Source of the DNA: DATAAP01 sp041690495 | GTDB lineage: Bacteria; Pseudomonadota; Alphaproteobacteria; CACIAM-22H2 | Assembly: GCA_041690495.1 (NCBI GenBank) | Contig: JAWLHE010000002.1 | Location: 1-64,000, forward strand | DNA: 64,000 bases | Direction: 5' to 3' | Part shown: in pieces, positions 25,644 through 34,015 of the stretch | Numbering within the stretch: position 1 is the first letter of the stretch | Layout: every line of letters starts with the position of its first letter | The notes under the pieces: model-generated | Database searches by the model: none | What the model saw: the letters and a program-made list of their open reading frames with translations, nothing else | What the model was told of the DNA's origin: nothing | Translations under genes and position numbers: made by a program

Positions 25644-26278
25644 GACAGCGCGGCTCCCTGCGCGTCGTCCCGCAACAGGCGCAAGAGCAATGCCAGCCCG
25701 CCGAACAGGTAACTGCCGCCGCCGACGACCAGCATGACGACTCCGCCGATCTGCTGGTCCTGCAGAGGCGGAAGCACTGCCCCCAGAAGACTGAACCCTG
25801 CAGTGTCGAAAAGCGTGCGGGGGGCGAGTGCGATCAGCACACCGAGCAAGGTCATGTGCATCGTGGTCAGCAGCAGCGCAACGATACCGGCAGCACGACG
25901 CGCGCTGCTGCCCGCGTCGCGCGTGCCAAGGCAGGCGCTCCACAGCAACAGCCCGGCCAGGAAGAACATCGCCTGTTCCAGCACCAGGCCTGCGGCGTTC
26001 GACGAGGCCAGGGCGCGCGCGGCGGGCACGTGCCATCCCCAGACGACCAGCAATTCGATGATCGACATCGGCAGTGGCGCGACGATACACGGCCAGCGTG
26101 CCGCGGGATCGAAGCGGGCTCCGGCGATTCCATGGGCGATGAGCGGCGCCGCAATGGCCACCGCCGCCATGTGTGCTGCCATATGTCCGGTCATTCCGGC
26201 ATGCGCAGCGGCAGCTAGGGCCCAACTGGCAGCGAGCACCGCAGAGCCTGAGAGGAGAATCACCAGCTTCATCGGCAA
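25640..26278 (-). CDS. ctaG: CtaG-like cytochrome c oxidase assembly protein (caa3 type)
   Basis: A 212-residue membrane protein of the caa3_CtaG family, with about five to six hydrophobic segments and histidine-rich loops (GMTGHMAAHMAAVAI, PLIAHGIAG, TTMHMTLLGVLIALAP). QDQQIGGVVMLVVGGGSYL is a family hallmark near the C terminus. These proteins help insert copper into caa3-type oxidases. It overlaps both neighbours by a few nucleotides, as expected in the operon. The start could be Met at 26278 or at 26272. Confidence 0.85.
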   Translation of the reverse strand: MPMKLVILLSGSAVLAASWALAAAAHAGMTGHMAAHMAAVAIAAPLIAHGIAGARFDPAARWPCIVAPLPMSIIELLVVWGWHVPAARALASSNAAGLVLEQAMFFLAGLLLWSACLGTRDAGSSARRAAGIVALLLTTMHMTLLGVLIALAPRTLFDTAGFSLLGAVLPPLQDQQIGGVVMLVVGGGSYLFGGLALLLRLLRDDAQGAALS

Positions 26279-26658
26279 TTCGCAAAGATTAAGGCCGGAA
26301 TGGCCGTATACACGATGGCGACGAAACTCAACCCCGCGAGCAGAAGTTTCGCAGTCGCAAGGAAACGGTGGCGATCCTCGATGGTGCTCTCGTCATGCGG
26401 AGGCGGGTCGCCTTCAACGCCCATTTGCGCCCACGCGACACATGCTGATGCGGAGACGATCAGAAGCGCGACGGCCGTTGCGGCCAGGATCACGATGCGG
26501 ACATCGTCGAGCACCAGAAGCGGTCCGCCTTTGGCGCAGCGGACGGCGGCATAGACGTAGCAGAGCAGAAAATGCACCGCCCATGTTGTGGGCGGAACGA
26601 TCAGCGCCCACAAGCTCGCTTCCCGCCACTGGGCGCGTTGGCGGAGCGCTCGCATCAT
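26269..26658 (-). CDS. Small membrane protein of the oxidase operon
   Basis: A 129-residue protein with three hydrophobic segments (about 17-40, 51-75 and 99-122) and a charged loop GVEGDPPPHDESTIEDRHRF. I do not recognise a named family. It overlaps the fused subunit I/III gene at its start and ctaG at its end, so it is surely part of the oxidase operon. A subunit IV-like or assembly role is plausible. Confidence 0.75.
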   Translation of the reverse strand: MMRALRQRAQWREASLWALIVPPTTWAVHFLLCYVYAAVRCAKGGPLLVLDDVRIVILAATAVALLIVSASACVAWAQMGVEGDPPPHDESTIEDRHRFLATAKLLLAGLSFVAIVYTAIPALIFANCR

Positions 26659-29204
26659 GTCAGCCTCGGGAAAAAGCCGATCACCACGAAGGTGATCAGT
26701 GCGCTCAGAGCCAGGAAGTGGTGGTAGACGGTAACGTTCCGGATGTCGCCGTCATAAACCGGGGTCATCCTGCCCGCGAGACTGCGGGCCAGGACAAAAA
26801 GCTGCATGATGACGCCGAGCGCCGCATGTGCCGCAATCCAGAGCACGAGCACCCAGACCATCGCCGGATAGACATGCAACCCGGGATCGAGGCCGGTGAA
26901 CCATGGGCCCGCCAGACCGGCAAGTCCGCCTCCAATCGTCGCGATTGCAGCAACGGCCAGTGCAAGCCTCGCCAGCCCGATGCGGCGTCGCGCATTCGTT
27001 TCACGGGCGGCGATTGTGAGGATCCAGCCGACGAGGACCGAGGCAAGAGCAAGCATCGGCCAGAACAGACCCGGTCCGGCGCTGCCCGGGAGCGAGTCCG
27101 GCGGGAAATCGGCATGGATCGTCCAATAGAAGAAGTAGCCGAAGATGAGGCTGCCGAACGCGGTCGCGTCGGCGGTCATCGTAATGAACATCGCCCACCA
27201 GCCCACGGAGCTGGGGCCGGAAGCATAGAGCGGCAGCATGAGGCCGCAGCCGGCATGCTTTTCGGCTTTTTCCGGAATGATCCCGGTCCCCATCGAATGC
27301 CACCAGAGGATGACGCCGAGCGCGGCCAGGCCACTGACCGCTGCCGCCCAATAGAAGTGGAAGGTGGTCAGGATGAAGACGCCGCCAAGCGTGATCGCAG
27401 CAAGCATCGGTACGACGGTCGGGCCTCCGATTCGCGCAACCTGGAGCGGACGCGCATCAAGGACCGTGGTGATCACCAGCTCACGTTTCCCTTCTTCGGC
27501 GTCGGGCAGGAAATAGCGGCCCTCGTCGACCTTTCTGACGAAATCGGGCTGGTCCCAGAGCGGATAGCGACCTTGGACCAGCGGAACCGAGCGAACGCCC
27601 CAATTGTTGGCCTCGCTTCTCGGAAGCGCCAGCCATTCAAGCGTTCCGGCATTCCATGGATTTCGCGCGGCAAGCTTGCGGCGCGGCGACAGACAGAGAT
27701 CGACGACCACGACCGCGACCCCTAGGGCGAACAAGTAAGCGCCGATCGTGGAAAGCAGGTTGGGTAGGCCGATCCCGAGCTCGGCCGGATAGGTATAGAC
27801 CCGGCGCGGCATTCCCATCAGGCCGGAAAAGTGCATAGGGAAGAAGCCGAGATTGAACCCGACGAACATCAGCCAGAACGCAGTGCGCCCAAACCGGTCG
27901 GACAGCTTCTTGCCGGTCGCCAGCGGCCAGTAATAGTAGAGGCCTGCAAACAGAGGCAGCACCGATCCGCCGATCAGGACATAGTGGAGATGGGCGACGA
28001 TGAAATACGTGTCGTGCGCCTGCCAGTCGAAAGGCGCCACCGCCACCATGACGCCGGTCAGGCCGCCGATGACAAAGATGACGAGCGATCCCGCCGCATA
28101 GAGCATCGGTGTCGACCAGACAAGTCGGCCGGCCCAGATCGTTGCGATGAACGCGAAGATCTGGACGGCGGTCGGAATCGCAACGGCCTCCGACGCGGCG
28201 GAAAAGAAGCCAAGGCTGATATTCGGCAGGCCGGTGGTGAACATGTGGTGGACCCACAGCCCGAAGCTCAGGAATCCGGTGCCGACGGCGGCAAGTACGA
28301 TCCAGGGATAGCCGAGCAGGTGGCGGCGCGCGAAAGTAGGCACGACCATCGCGAAGATTGCGATCGAGGGCAGGAAGATGATGTACACCTCGGGATGGCC
28401 GAAAACCCAGAACAGGTGCTGCCAGAGCAGAGGGTCGCCGCCGCGCGTGGCATCGAAGAATGGCCAGTCGAGGAGCCGCTCCATTTCGAACAGGATGTCG
28501 CCGGCTATGAGCGGCGGGAAGGCGAAGAGGATCATCGCGGCCACGACCAGGATGTACCAGGCGTAGAGCGGCATGAGATTGAGCCGCATGTCCGGCGGCC
28601 GGCACTTCAGCACGCCGACGATGAGCTCGATGGCAGCCGCGATCGAGGATACTTCGATGAAGGAGAGGCCGAGCATCCAGATGTCTGCGCCGACGCCGGC
28701 GGTTCTGGGCTCGGTGGACAACGGCGGATACATGAACCAGCCGCCGTCGGGGGCCGCGTCGAAGAAGATCGATCCGGCCACGAAGATGCTGCCGAGCAGG
28801 AAGCTCCAATAGCCGAAAGCCGAAAGTCTGGGGAAGGGAAGGTCGCGCGCGCCGAGCAGCTGCGGCAGGAGCAGAACCGCCACCGCCTCGAACATCGGCA
28901 CCGCGAACAAGAACATCATCGCCGAGCCGTGCAGCGTGAACAGCTGGTTGAAGGTCGACGCGTCGACGAGGTCATTGTCGGGAACGGCGAGCTGGGCGCG
29001 CATGATCAGCGCCAGAACGCCGGCGAACAGCATCATGCCGAAGGCGGTAAGCGTGTACCAGCTGCCGACCGCATTGTTGTTGGTGTCGGTCCATTTGAAA
29101 AATAGTCCACGGGGAGGCGCCCATACGGCGCGCAACCGATCCTCCTGTGCAGCGCGGACGGCAGGATCGTCCTGGTCGGGTATGGCGATGGCGCGATCCG
29201 GCAT
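26655..29204 (-). CDS. ctaD: Cytochrome c oxidase subunit I fused to subunit III
   Basis: An 849-residue haem-copper oxidase protein. Residues about 1-560 are subunit I. TLHGSAMMFLFAVP gives a low-spin haem histidine, WVFGHPEVYIIFLP holds CuB His and the crosslinked Tyr, LWVHHMFTTG the two CuB histidines, and VAHLHYVLIGG the high-spin and low-spin haem ligands. After a linker (WLALPRSEANNWGVRSVP), residues about 640-849 are a subunit III-type bundle (YASGPSSVGWWAMFITMTADATAFGSLI). Such I+III fusions are known in caa3-type oxidases. It couples oxygen reduction to proton pumping in the cytoplasmic membrane. Subunit II lies directly upstream. Confidence 0.93.
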   Translation of the reverse strand: MPDRAIAIPDQDDPAVRAAQEDRLRAVWAPPRGLFFKWTDTNNNAVGSWYTLTAFGMMLFAGVLALIMRAQLAVPDNDLVDASTFNQLFTLHGSAMMFLFAVPMFEAVAVLLLPQLLGARDLPFPRLSAFGYWSFLLGSIFVAGSIFFDAAPDGGWFMYPPLSTEPRTAGVGADIWMLGLSFIEVSSIAAAIELIVGVLKCRPPDMRLNLMPLYAWYILVVAAMILFAFPPLIAGDILFEMERLLDWPFFDATRGGDPLLWQHLFWVFGHPEVYIIFLPSIAIFAMVVPTFARRHLLGYPWIVLAAVGTGFLSFGLWVHHMFTTGLPNISLGFFSAASEAVAIPTAVQIFAFIATIWAGRLVWSTPMLYAAGSLVIFVIGGLTGVMVAVAPFDWQAHDTYFIVAHLHYVLIGGSVLPLFAGLYYYWPLATGKKLSDRFGRTAFWLMFVGFNLGFFPMHFSGLMGMPRRVYTYPAELGIGLPNLLSTIGAYLFALGVAVVVVDLCLSPRRKLAARNPWNAGTLEWLALPRSEANNWGVRSVPLVQGRYPLWDQPDFVRKVDEGRYFLPDAEEGKRELVITTVLDARPLQVARIGGPTVVPMLAAITLGGVFILTTFHFYWAAAVSGLAALGVILWWHSMGTGIIPEKAEKHAGCGLMLPLYASGPSSVGWWAMFITMTADATAFGSLIFGYFFYWTIHADFPPDSLPGSAGPGLFWPMLALASVLVGWILTIAARETNARRRIGLARLALAVAAIATIGGGLAGLAGPWFTGLDPGLHVYPAMVWVLVLWIAAHAALGVIMQLFVLARSLAGRMTPVYDGDIRNVTVYHHFLALSALITFVVIGFFPRLT

Positions 29205-30263
29205 CTAGCGCAGCTCTGCAAGATAGGTTGCGATGGCCTCCGCGTCGGCCGCCGACATCGCGCTGAAGGCGGGCATGAGCGCACCCGGCTTGCTCACGGC
29301 GGGATTGCGGATGAAAGCAGCGATTGCCTCCGTGGTCATCGGCAGCGTTCCCGCCCCGAACGTGCGACGCGCGCCGAAATGGGTAAGGTCGGGTCCGATC
29401 GGGCTTCCCTCGATATGACCGCGGATCGCATGGCAGCTGCCACAGCCGTAATCGTCGAACAGCCGGCGGCCGGGACCGGCAACGGCGACGGCGGGCCGCG
29501 CCGCGCTCTCCAGCCAGCGATCGAACGCGTCCGGTTCCATCGCGACCACGTCGAATGCCATGCGCGCGTGGCTCAAGCCGCAAAATTCGGCGCAAGCGCC
29601 GCGGAAGATCCCGGGCCTGGTGGCGCGCACGACGAGATCGTTCGTTCGCCCGGGAATCATGTCTACCTTGCCGGCGAGGCCGGGTATCCAGAAGCTGTGG
29701 ATCACGTCCGGGCTCCGTAGCGCGAAGGCCACGGTCCGGCCGACCGGCACCCTGATCTCATTGGCCGTTTCCACGACCTGGCTATCGTGCGGTAGATAGC
29801 GCACGCGCCACCAGAACTGTTCGCCGTCGACGGCGATGCCGAGATCGCTCTCGCCAACCGGCAAGGTCTGCATTCTGGGGAGGGAGAAGAGCAGCAGTAA
29901 GGTCAGCAGCGCGGTCGGGCCGATCGCGCCGAGCCAGAGGATGACGCGAATTCCGCTCGTGAAGTCGAGTCGGCCGGCTGGCGTTCGCGCGGCGTGGAAG
30001 GCGAGCCAGACAACGCCGACAGTGAGCACGCCGGCCGCGACCGACATGGCCAAGGTCAGGGTGCGCGTTGATTCGGCCTCTACTCCAAACACCGAGAAAG
30101 CCGATTGTCTTCCGCCGCAGCCGCCGATTAGCGACAGGGCGATAGCAACCACCATCAGGCGACTCCAGGGGCCGCGCGGCGGCGCGGCGAAGCCGCCAGG
30201 ACTCCCCATCCTGTACGCGCATCTCATATCTTCGATCATGCGGAGAATGCGATGCTTCATCAT
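29205..30263 (-). CDS. ctaC: Cytochrome c oxidase subunit II with C-terminal cytochrome c domain
   Basis: A 352-residue caa3-type subunit II. The lipobox-like SLIGGCGG puts a possible lipidated cysteine at 49. Two membrane helices follow. The CuA domain is marked by SPDVIHSFWIPGLAGKVDMIPG and CAEFCGLSHARM, which together supply His, two Cys, Glu, His and Met. The C-terminal cytochrome c has CGSCH and a distal methionine in GALMPAFSAM. It takes electrons from cytochrome c and passes them to subunit I. ATG 30263 gives a long N-terminal tail; a start at one of several internal Met before the lipobox is possible. It is the first gene of the minus-strand operon. Confidence 0.92.
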   Translation of the reverse strand: MMKHRILRMIEDMRCAYRMGSPGGFAAPPRGPWSRLMVVAIALSLIGGCGGRQSAFSVFGVEAESTRTLTLAMSVAAGVLTVGVVWLAFHAARTPAGRLDFTSGIRVILWLGAIGPTALLTLLLLFSLPRMQTLPVGESDLGIAVDGEQFWWRVRYLPHDSQVVETANEIRVPVGRTVAFALRSPDVIHSFWIPGLAGKVDMIPGRTNDLVVRATRPGIFRGACAEFCGLSHARMAFDVVAMEPDAFDRWLESAARPAVAVAGPGRRLFDDYGCGSCHAIRGHIEGSPIGPDLTHFGARRTFGAGTLPMTTEAIAAFIRNPAVSKPGALMPAFSAMSAADAEAIATYLAELR

Positions 30264-30735
30264 TCAAGCGGATTGCCTGCCAAGGGTCCTTCGCGCCATG
30301 GATTGGATGAGATTAAGCTCTGGCGTCGATGCCAGAACGCTGTTGACGGCAAGTATGCCCCCAACGTTCGTTTCCAGGGCCTCTGGAGCAGACGGATAGC
30401 GTGGCAATGGCCCGGGGCTGTCGGATCGAGCGGCTTGGCGATTGCGAACGTTTGCAGGGCAACCGGTTGCACGGCGAATGCCATCGCGTAGCCCTTGAAC
30501 AAGTCGGGCCGGAGTGGCATGCGGCCGGGGTAATCACGGATTGTGCCGGTGGCTTGTCGCCGGGCGGTGCAACCACAGTGTCATTGCCCCGTCGGACGAT
30601 CCCGGACGCTGTCTGAAGAGTTACTTCCGAAGTGGATCCGGCCGCAGATTGACAGCAAGGGTTCCGCCGCCTAGCGTTCGACTGTTTAGAAGCGCTGGAA
30701 AAACACGATCGCGCGACCAGCAGGAGGACAGCACC
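30264..30735. other. Divergent intergenic region between the oxidase and pqq operons
   Basis: This 472-nt stretch separates the minus-strand oxidase operon from the plus-strand pqq operon and holds no supported gene. A candidate promoter for pqq is listed separately. The oxidase promoter should lie near 30270-30400 on the minus strand, but no convincing hexamers were found. Confidence 0.5.
30649..30677 (+). promoter_or_regulatory. Candidate sigma70-type promoter of the pqq operon
   Basis: TTGACA at 30649-30654 is followed after 17 nt by TAGCGT at 30672-30677. The -35 is perfect and the -10 weak, as is common in GC-rich alphaproteobacteria. The predicted start would lie about 50 nt before pqqA. 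Confidence 0.45.
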
Positions 30736-30813
30736 ATGTGGAAGAAGCCCCAGGTCATCGAGATCGCGGTCGGGCTCGAGATCAACTCGTATGCCTGCGC
30801 GGTAACCGCCTGA
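30736..30813 (+). CDS. pqqA: PqqA, precursor peptide of pyrroloquinoline quinone
   Basis: A 25-residue peptide beginning MWKKPQVIEIAVGLEINSY. It carries the invariant Glu (16) and Tyr (20) spaced E-x3-Y that PqqE crosslinks to start PQQ synthesis. CAGGAGGACAG provides a strong ribosome-binding site 7-8 nt upstream. Placement directly before pqqB and the ExxxY spacing make the call firm despite its size. Confidence 0.95.
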   Translation: MWKKPQVIEIAVGLEINSYACAVTA

Positions 30814-30852
30814 TCCGGCAGCCGCCGGCGCGGCACGTGACGCGGATTCTCG

Positions 30853-31779
30853 ATGCAAATCCTCGTCCTGGGCGGCGCGGCGGGCGGCGGGTTTCCGCAG
30901 TGGAATTGCAACTGCAGCAATTGCCGGCGGGCGCGTGCGAATGATCCGGCAGCCGTGCCGCGGACGCAGTCGTCCCTGGCCGTCAGCAGCGACGGTGTCA
31001 GCTGGCTCTTGCTGAACGCTTCGCCGGATTTGCGTCAACAGATCTTCGCAACCGGCCAGCTCCACCCACGCCAAGGGGTGCGGGATAGCCCGATCGCAGG
31101 CGCGGTCCTCACCAATGGCGACATCGACCATGCGGCTGGACTCCTCTCGTTGCGGGAGAACCAGCCGCTTGTCGTTCATGCCGCCAGGCGAGTACTCGAC
31201 GTGTTGAGCAGCAATCCGATCTTCAATGTTCTCCATCCGGACATGGTCGTCCGGCGCGAACTGCCGCTCGACGCCGCTGTATCGATGCGCGCCGCCGATG
31301 GCAGTCCGCTGGGCCTCGACGTAACCGCCTTTCCCGTCCCCGGAAAGTTGCCGCTCTATCTGGAGGGGACCATTGCCGGGCGGGGATTAAGTACACAGCC
31401 CGGCGATACGATCGGCCTCGAGGTTGCGGATGGCAGCGGGCGACGCCTCTACTACGTGCCGGCCTGCGCTGCCATGCCGCCCGAGCTTTCCGATCGGTTG
31501 AGAGGTGCGGAGCTGGTGTTCTTCGACGGGACGCTGTGGCGCGACGACGAGATGATCGTTGCCGGTGTCGGCAGCAAGACGGGAAAGCGAATGGGCCATA
31601 TGAGCATATCGGGCGAGCATGGCACGATGTCGGCCTTCGCCCCGCTCGGAGTCCGGCGCAAGATCCTCGTGCACATCAACAACACCAATCCGGTCCTGCT
31701 CGCGGATTCCGCGGAGCGCGCCGAGGTCGAAGCGTCCGGCTGGGAGGTCGCGCACGACGGGATGGAGGTCCGGCTGTGA
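30853..31779 (+). CDS. pqqB: PqqB, metallo-beta-lactamase-fold PQQ biosynthesis protein
   Basis: A 308-residue protein of the PqqB family. MQILVLGGAAGGGFPQWNC with the CNCSNC zinc-type cluster is at the N terminus. LTNGDIDHAAGLLSLRE is in place of the canonical HxHxDH of metallo-beta-lactamases. GRRLYYVPACAAMPPEL and GHMSISGEHGTMSAF are further family blocks. PqqB hydroxylates the tyrosine ring of the crosslinked Glu-Tyr intermediate. Its stop overlaps the GTG start of pqqC by 4 nt. Confidence 0.95.
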   Translation: MQILVLGGAAGGGFPQWNCNCSNCRRARANDPAAVPRTQSSLAVSSDGVSWLLLNASPDLRQQIFATGQLHPRQGVRDSPIAGAVLTNGDIDHAAGLLSLRENQPLVVHAARRVLDVLSSNPIFNVLHPDMVVRRELPLDAAVSMRAADGSPLGLDVTAFPVPGKLPLYLEGTIAGRGLSTQPGDTIGLEVADGSGRRLYYVPACAAMPPELSDRLRGAELVFFDGTLWRDDEMIVAGVGSKTGKRMGHMSISGEHGTMSAFAPLGVRRKILVHINNTNPVLLADSAERAEVEASGWEVAHDGMEVRL

Positions 31780-32513
31780 AATCGCTTCTCACGCCGTCGG
31801 AACTCGAGGAGCGGCTTCGGCAGATCGGTGCCCGGCGCTACCACAATCTCCATCCGTTCCACAGGCTGCTCCATGGCGGCAGGCTGACACGCGGGCAAGT
31901 GGAGGCGTGGGCGCTCAACCGCTACTACTACCAGAGCCGGATTCCGCTGAAGGATGCGGCGTTGATCGCCCGGACCGAGGACCCCGAGCTGCGCCGCATC
32001 TGGCGCCAGCGCCTGATCGATCACGACGGCGAGCAACCGGGCGAGGGCGGCATCGCGCGCTGGCTTGCCCTGACCGAAGGCCTCGGACTCGATCGCGATT
32101 ATGTCAAGTCTGGAGACGGCGTGCTGCCGGCCACGCGTTTCGCGGTCGACGCCTATGTCCGCTTCGTGGGCGAGCGAAGCCTGCTCGAAGCCATTGCGTC
32201 CTCGCTGACCGAGATGTTCTCGCCGAGCATAATCTCCGAGCGTGTCGTCGGAATGCTCGAAAACTACGACTTCATCAACGAGAAGACGCTGGCCTATTTC
32301 AATGCGCGCCTGACCCAGGCACCTCGCGATGCCGATATTGCACTGGACCACGTGAAGCGCGAGGCGCGCACGCCCGAGCAGCAGGATGCGGTGCTGGCTG
32401 CGCTCGTGTTCAAGTGCGATGTCCTGTGGGCGCAGCTCGATGCGCTGTATCACGCCTATGTGGAGCCGGGCCATGTGCCGCCCGGAGCCTTCCTTCCGGA
32501 AGTCCGGTCATGA
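31776..32513 (+). CDS. pqqC: PqqC, pyrroloquinoline-quinone synthase
   Basis: A 245-residue cofactorless oxidase catalysing the final ring closure and eight-electron oxidation to PQQ. YHNLHPFHRLLHGGRLTRGQVEAWALNRYYYQSRIPLKDA and WRQRLIDHDGEQPGEGGI match the family active-site segments (His, Arg, Tyr and Lys residues). SLTEMFSPSIISERV provides the central helix. GTG 31776 overlaps the pqqB stop, and its own end overlaps pqqD (ATGA). Confidence 0.95.
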   Translation: MKSLLTPSELEERLRQIGARRYHNLHPFHRLLHGGRLTRGQVEAWALNRYYYQSRIPLKDAALIARTEDPELRRIWRQRLIDHDGEQPGEGGIARWLALTEGLGLDRDYVKSGDGVLPATRFAVDAYVRFVGERSLLEAIASSLTEMFSPSIISERVVGMLENYDFINEKTLAYFNARLTQAPRDADIALDHVKREARTPEQQDAVLAALVFKCDVLWAQLDALYHAYVEPGHVPPGAFLPEVRS

Positions 32514-32797
32514 GCGAGCGGCCGCTGATCACCGCTGTGAGCGTCCCCAGGTTGCCGCGCCACATCAAGCTGCGGTTCGACGAAATGCGCCAGCACTGGG
32601 TTCTGCTGGCGCCGGAACGCGTGCTGCTGCCTGACGAGATTGCCGTTGAAATCCTTCTGCGCTGCGACGGCTCCGCAACGATCGGGTCGATCGCCAAGAC
32701 GCTCGCGGAGAAGTTCCAGGCGCCGCACGAGGAGGTCGAGCGCGATGTGATCGAGCTGCTGCAGGATCTCGCCGACAAGGGCACGGTGGCGGCATGA
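32510..32797 (+). CDS. pqqD: PqqD, PqqA-binding chaperone
   Basis: A 95-residue winged-helix RiPP recognition element. PRHIKLRFDEMRQHWVLLAPERVL and the final ELLQDLADKGTV fit PqqD, which binds PqqA and presents it to PqqE. It overlaps pqqC and pqqE by 4 nt each, consistent with a coupled operon. Confidence 0.93.
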   Translation: MSERPLITAVSVPRLPRHIKLRFDEMRQHWVLLAPERVLLPDEIAVEILLRCDGSATIGSIAKTLAEKFQAPHEEVERDVIELLQDLADKGTVAA

Positions 32798-33936
32798 GCG
32801 CGCCGGCTCCGCCCCTGGCATTGCTGGCGGAGCTGACCCATCGTTGTCCGCTGCAATGCCCGTATTGCTCCAATCCGCTCGAACTGGAGCGCGCCGCGAG
32901 CGAGATCGACACCGAGACCTGGTGCCGGGTTCTCGACGAGGCGGCGGCGCTTGGCGTCCTGCAGGTGCATTTCTCCGGCGGCGAACCGACCGTGCGTCGG
33001 GACCTGGAGGTCCTGATCTCGCACGCGGCGGGCCTCGGCCTCTATACGAACCTGATCACCGCGGGTGTCCTGATCGATGAGCGGCGCATGGCGGCGCTGG
33101 TGGCGGCTGGACTCGATCACGTGCAGTTGAGCATCCAGGACCACGAGGCGGACAATGCCGACCGCATCGGCGGTTATCGGGGGGGCCACGCAAGAAAGCT
33201 CGAGGTTTGCCGGATGGTCCGCAGCGCCGGGCTGCCGCTGACAATCAACGCGGTCGTGCACCGTCAGAATCTGAAGAATCTCGCGGCGATCGTCGACCTC
33301 GCCGTGATGCTCGGCGCGGCTCGTCTCGAAGTCGCGCATGTCCAGTATTATGGCTGGGCACTGCGGAACCGCGCGGCGCTGATGCCGACACGAGGGCAGC
33401 TGGTGCAGGCGACGGAGACAGTGAACGCGGCGCGTTCGCGGCTCATGGGCATTCTGACCATCGATTACGTCGTGCCGGACTACTATGCACGCCTGCCGAA
33501 GGCCTGCATGGGCGGTTGGGGGCGGCGCTTTCTCAACGTCAGTCCCGCCGGGAAGGTGCTGCCATGTCATGCGGCGGAGACGATCACGCGGCTGACATTC
33601 GAATCCGTCCTCGAGCGGCCGCTCGCCGCGATTTGGGCGGAATCGGCGGCGTTCGAGGCATTCCGTGGAACCGACTGGATGCCGGATCCATGCCGCTCCT
33701 GCGAGCGGCGCGAGATCGACTGGGGCGGTTGCCGCTGCCAGGCTTTCGCGCTGACCGGACAGACCGACGCGGTCGATCCCGCGTGCGGTCTCTCGCCCGC
33801 GCATCATGCTCTGGTGGCTATCGCCGAAGAGGAGAGCGCGGCGCCTCCGCCGCGTTTTGCATACCGCCGGATCGGCAAGAGCCGGCGCCATCGGGGCGGT
33901 CCGTCACCACGGCCGAGCGAACGTCGCCCGAACTGA
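32794..33936 (+). CDS. pqqE: PqqE, radical SAM enzyme of PQQ biosynthesis
   Basis: A 380-residue radical SAM enzyme that forms the Glu-Tyr carbon-carbon link in PqqA. The cluster motif CPLQCPYC (Cys18, 22, 25) sits in ELTHRCPLQCPYCSNP. FSGGEPTVRRDL is the SAM-binding GGE motif. The C-terminal SPASM region has CMGGWGRRFLNVSPAGKVLPCHAAE and DPCRSCERREIDWGGCRCQA with auxiliary-cluster cysteines. It closes the cluster; no PQQ-dependent dehydrogenase follows in this window. Confidence 0.95.
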   Translation: MSAPAPPLALLAELTHRCPLQCPYCSNPLELERAASEIDTETWCRVLDEAAALGVLQVHFSGGEPTVRRDLEVLISHAAGLGLYTNLITAGVLIDERRMAALVAAGLDHVQLSIQDHEADNADRIGGYRGGHARKLEVCRMVRSAGLPLTINAVVHRQNLKNLAAIVDLAVMLGAARLEVAHVQYYGWALRNRAALMPTRGQLVQATETVNAARSRLMGILTIDYVVPDYYARLPKACMGGWGRRFLNVSPAGKVLPCHAAETITRLTFESVLERPLAAIWAESAAFEAFRGTDWMPDPCRSCERREIDWGGCRCQAFALTGQTDAVDPACGLSPAHHALVAIAEEESAAPPPRFAYRRIGKSRRHRGGPSPRPSERRPN

Positions 33937-34015
33937 GTTGACGATCCAGGTCTGCCGCCAAGTGGCGCACCGTGGTCGCGCGCCGGGACATGGCCCGCGA
34001 CGGCAGCGCTGATTG

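Noticed and set aside
25734..27725. Long plus-strand open frame (663 codons) opposite the oxidase genes
   Set aside because: It runs antisense to ctaG and the I/III fusion, which have clear motifs. Its product is Arg/Asp/His-rich without any domain, typical of antisense frames in GC-rich DNA.
27831..29105. Plus-strand open frame (424 codons) opposite subunit I
   Set aside because: Antisense to highly conserved haem-copper motifs. Highly charged composition and no family.
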